The notes under the pieces: model-generated | Told to the model about the DNA's origin: nothing | Databases searched by the model: none | Seen by the model: the letters and a program-made list of their open reading frames with translations, nothing else | Position numbers and translations under genes: made by a program | Source of the DNA: Rhizobium viscosum | GTDB lineage: Bacteria > Pseudomonadota > Alphaproteobacteria > Rhizobiales > Rhizobiaceae | Direction of reading: 5' to 3' | Length of the DNA: 64,000 bases | NCBI RefSeq assembly: GCF_014873945.1 | Contig: NZ_JADBEC010000002.1 | Coordinates: forward strand, 186,001 to 250,000 | Shown: piece after piece, positions 62,669 to 64,000 of the stretch | Position numbering within the stretch: the first letter of the stretch is position 1 | How the letters are laid out: every line of letters begins with the position of its first letter

Positions 62669-62824
62669 CATGCCAATGAATTCACAGGCAATACTGATCT
62701 CGCAGCCGTCTCTCAGCGCGACTTGATCCACCTTGCCCGCCATCTCAACGACCAGCCGCGGAAATGCCTCGGCTACAAAACGCCAGCGGAAGTGTTCCTG
62801 GCGCATTTGCATGAGGAGGGGTGA
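62669..62824 (+). pseudogene. IS30-family transposase C-terminal relic
   Basis: The frame ending at the TGA 62822-62824 reads GNTDLAAVSQRDLIHLARHLNDQPRKCLGYKTPAEVFLAH, the conserved end of IS30 transposases (LN.RPRK.LG..TPAEVF). The catalytic region is missing. It abuts the right end of the ISNCY-like element. Confidence 0.85.
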
Positions 62825-62933
62825 TCCCCTACCCTAAATGGCGGCACGATGCACTTGGATGAGCTTCTCCACATGACGAGGTCGCGCAATCAACATCTGG
62901 CAATGACTAGCACGTCGGGACCATGGCCATTGC

Positions 62934-63707
62934 TCATTCGGTTGGTTTGTCTGCCTTGCCGTCCAAGAGATGAATGAGTTCCATGGGGAACGGGAATATG
63001 ATCGTCGAACTGTTTTCCCCGGCAATAACGTTCAGCGTGCTCAAGTAGCGCAGCTGCATTGATAACGGTTGTCTGGCCAGCACTTCAGCCGCCTCCACCA
63101 GCTTTGCTGCGGCTTGCTGCTCGCCCTCGGCATTTATGATTTTCGCCCGCCGCTCGCGTTCTGCCTCAGCTTGCCTGGCAATCGCACGGATCATCGACTC
63201 GTTGATGTCGACATGCTTGATCTCAACATTGGCCACTTTGATGCCCCACGCGTCTGTTTGGGCGTCGAGCATTCTCTGGATATCTTCGTTGAGCCTGTCG
63301 CGTTCCGCGAGCATCTCGTCGAGATCGTGTTTGCCAAGCACCGAGCGCAACGTCGTTTGGGCTAGCTGGCTCGTGGCTGCCATGAAATCCTCGACCTGAA
63401 TCACCGACTTCTCCGGATCGATAACCCTGAAGTAAATCACCGCGCTGACTCGAACCGAAACGTTGTCATGGGAGATGACGTCCTGGCTGGGGACGTCGAG
63501 CACGCGCGTGCGCAGGTCGACCCGCACCATTTGCTGTACGTAGGGAACAAGCAGGATCAACCCGGGGCCTTTCACGCCGGTAAATCGGCCAAGTGTAAAG
63601 ACGACGGCCCGCTGATACTCGCGCAAGATTTTGATCGCATTCGCCAGGATGATCAGCAACAGGACGACTGCGACGATATAGAAGATGAAATCTCCAATCA
63701 TAGTCAT
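62934..63707 (-). CDS. Slipin / SPFH band-7 membrane protein, 257 aa
   Basis: A single N-terminal membrane segment (FIFYIVAVVLLLIILANAI) is followed by an SPFH domain with EYQRAVVFTLGRFTGVKGPGLILLVPYVQQMVRVDLRTRVLDVPSQDVIS, then a coiled-coil region with GIKVANVEIKHVDINESMIRAIARQAEAERERRAKIINAEGE. It is a stomatin-type scaffold of membrane microdomains. Four-base overlap with the NfeD-like gene. Confidence 0.93.
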   Translation of the reverse strand: MTMIGDFIFYIVAVVLLLIILANAIKILREYQRAVVFTLGRFTGVKGPGLILLVPYVQQMVRVDLRTRVLDVPSQDVISHDNVSVRVSAVIYFRVIDPEKSVIQVEDFMAATSQLAQTTLRSVLGKHDLDEMLAERDRLNEDIQRMLDAQTDAWGIKVANVEIKHVDINESMIRAIARQAEAERERRAKIINAEGEQQAAAKLVEAAEVLARQPLSMQLRYLSTLNVIAGENSSTIIFPFPMELIHLLDGKADKPTE

Positions 63708-64000
63708 GTGCGCTCCTCCTTGCTTTCTTGAGGTCGCTGATTCTTGCGGGGATCACGCGTGACCTCGAGGGTTAGCCCATTTCTGGCAATGACCGTCACG
63801 CCGTCTCCGTCCGTGAGCGGTTCGGCGGAGGCGGCGCTCCAGCGCTCTCCGTGCGCGACAATGTAGCCGGTCGTGCCCGTCCAACTGGAGACTTTCCCTG
63901 AAATGCCGATCATCTGCTCCGCACCGGTCACCACGGCACGCCGGCGCGCGCCGAATGCAAGGCGAACGACAATGAGGCTGAAGGCGAGGCCTGAAACACC
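63704..64000 (-). CDS. NfeD-like membrane protein, C-terminal part (5' end outside window)
   Basis: Open from the right edge: a membrane segment (GLAFSLIVVRLAFG), then the OB-fold NfeD domain: GISGKVSSWTGTTGYIVAHGERWSAASAEPLTDGDGVTVIARNGLTLEVTRD. The partner of slipins in most bacteria; overlapping ATGA with the slipin start. Confidence 0.9.
   Translation of the reverse strand, partial: GVSGLAFSLIVVRLAFGARRRAVVTGAEQMIGISGKVSSWTGTTGYIVAHGERWSAASAEPLTDGDGVTVIARNGLTLEVTRDPRKNQRPQESKEERT

Noticed and set aside
1..64000. tRNA, rRNA and CRISPR arrays
   Set aside because: No tRNA-like cloverleaf with CCA-adjacent signals, rRNA blocks or spaced direct repeats were noticed by eye.

Overview
The window looks like a chromosomal segment of a Rhizobium-type alphaproteobacterium (Rhizobiales, Rhizobiaceae). 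This rests on a cyclic beta-1,2-glucan synthase (NdvB/ChvB family) at the left edge, high-GC codon use, the density of ABC importers and regulator/target divergent pairs, and many gene types common in rhizobia. No rRNA, tRNA or CRISPR array was seen.

Layout. 1-6946: 3' part of ndvB. 7010-12310: class III cyclase, SRPBCC protein, a frameshifted cytochrome c with a DUF4334 partner, two small proteins, a glutathione transferase, and DUF2000 divergent from an Lrp/AsnC regulator. 12804-20836: GH20 hexosaminidase, HxlR/SDR divergent pair, AraC/EamA divergent pair, a ROK regulator and a second EamA transporter. 20833-30029 (minus): a tightly packed glycan operon with a UDP-xylose-synthase-like enzyme, three stand-alone family-2 glycosyltransferases, an ABC exporter, and a 1002-residue protein that joins a GT2 domain, a NodS-like methyltransferase and a NodB-like deacetylase. 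30895-39175 (plus): a Dpp/Opp-type importer operon carrying a COG3964 amidohydrolase, a RidA-like protein and a SelA-like PLP enzyme, probably an uncharacterised catabolic pathway.

39243-41446: a small protein, a second class IIIb cyclase and a NIPSNAP protein, then an IS5-type relic. 42060-51660 (minus): an importer, the two UAAP proteins, a urea-carboxylase-family enzyme and allophanate hydrolase. This operon is preceded by a guanidine-I (ykkC) riboswitch and a sigma-54-like promoter, so it is best read as a nitrogen-controlled guanidine assimilation system, not a plain urea pathway.

52161-64000 is an accessory region: a secreted small protein, a cold-shock protein, two PIN-domain toxin-antitoxin pairs (one with a clear palindromic operator), DUF4272, a nucleoside 2-deoxyribosyltransferase-like protein and an EF-G-like paralogue with an altered GTPase domain. 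It also holds a 25-bp perfect inverted repeat, an ISNCY/IS1202-like element whose two ends I could align and which appears to carry a passenger gene, an IS30 tail, and a slipin/NfeD pair running off the right edge.
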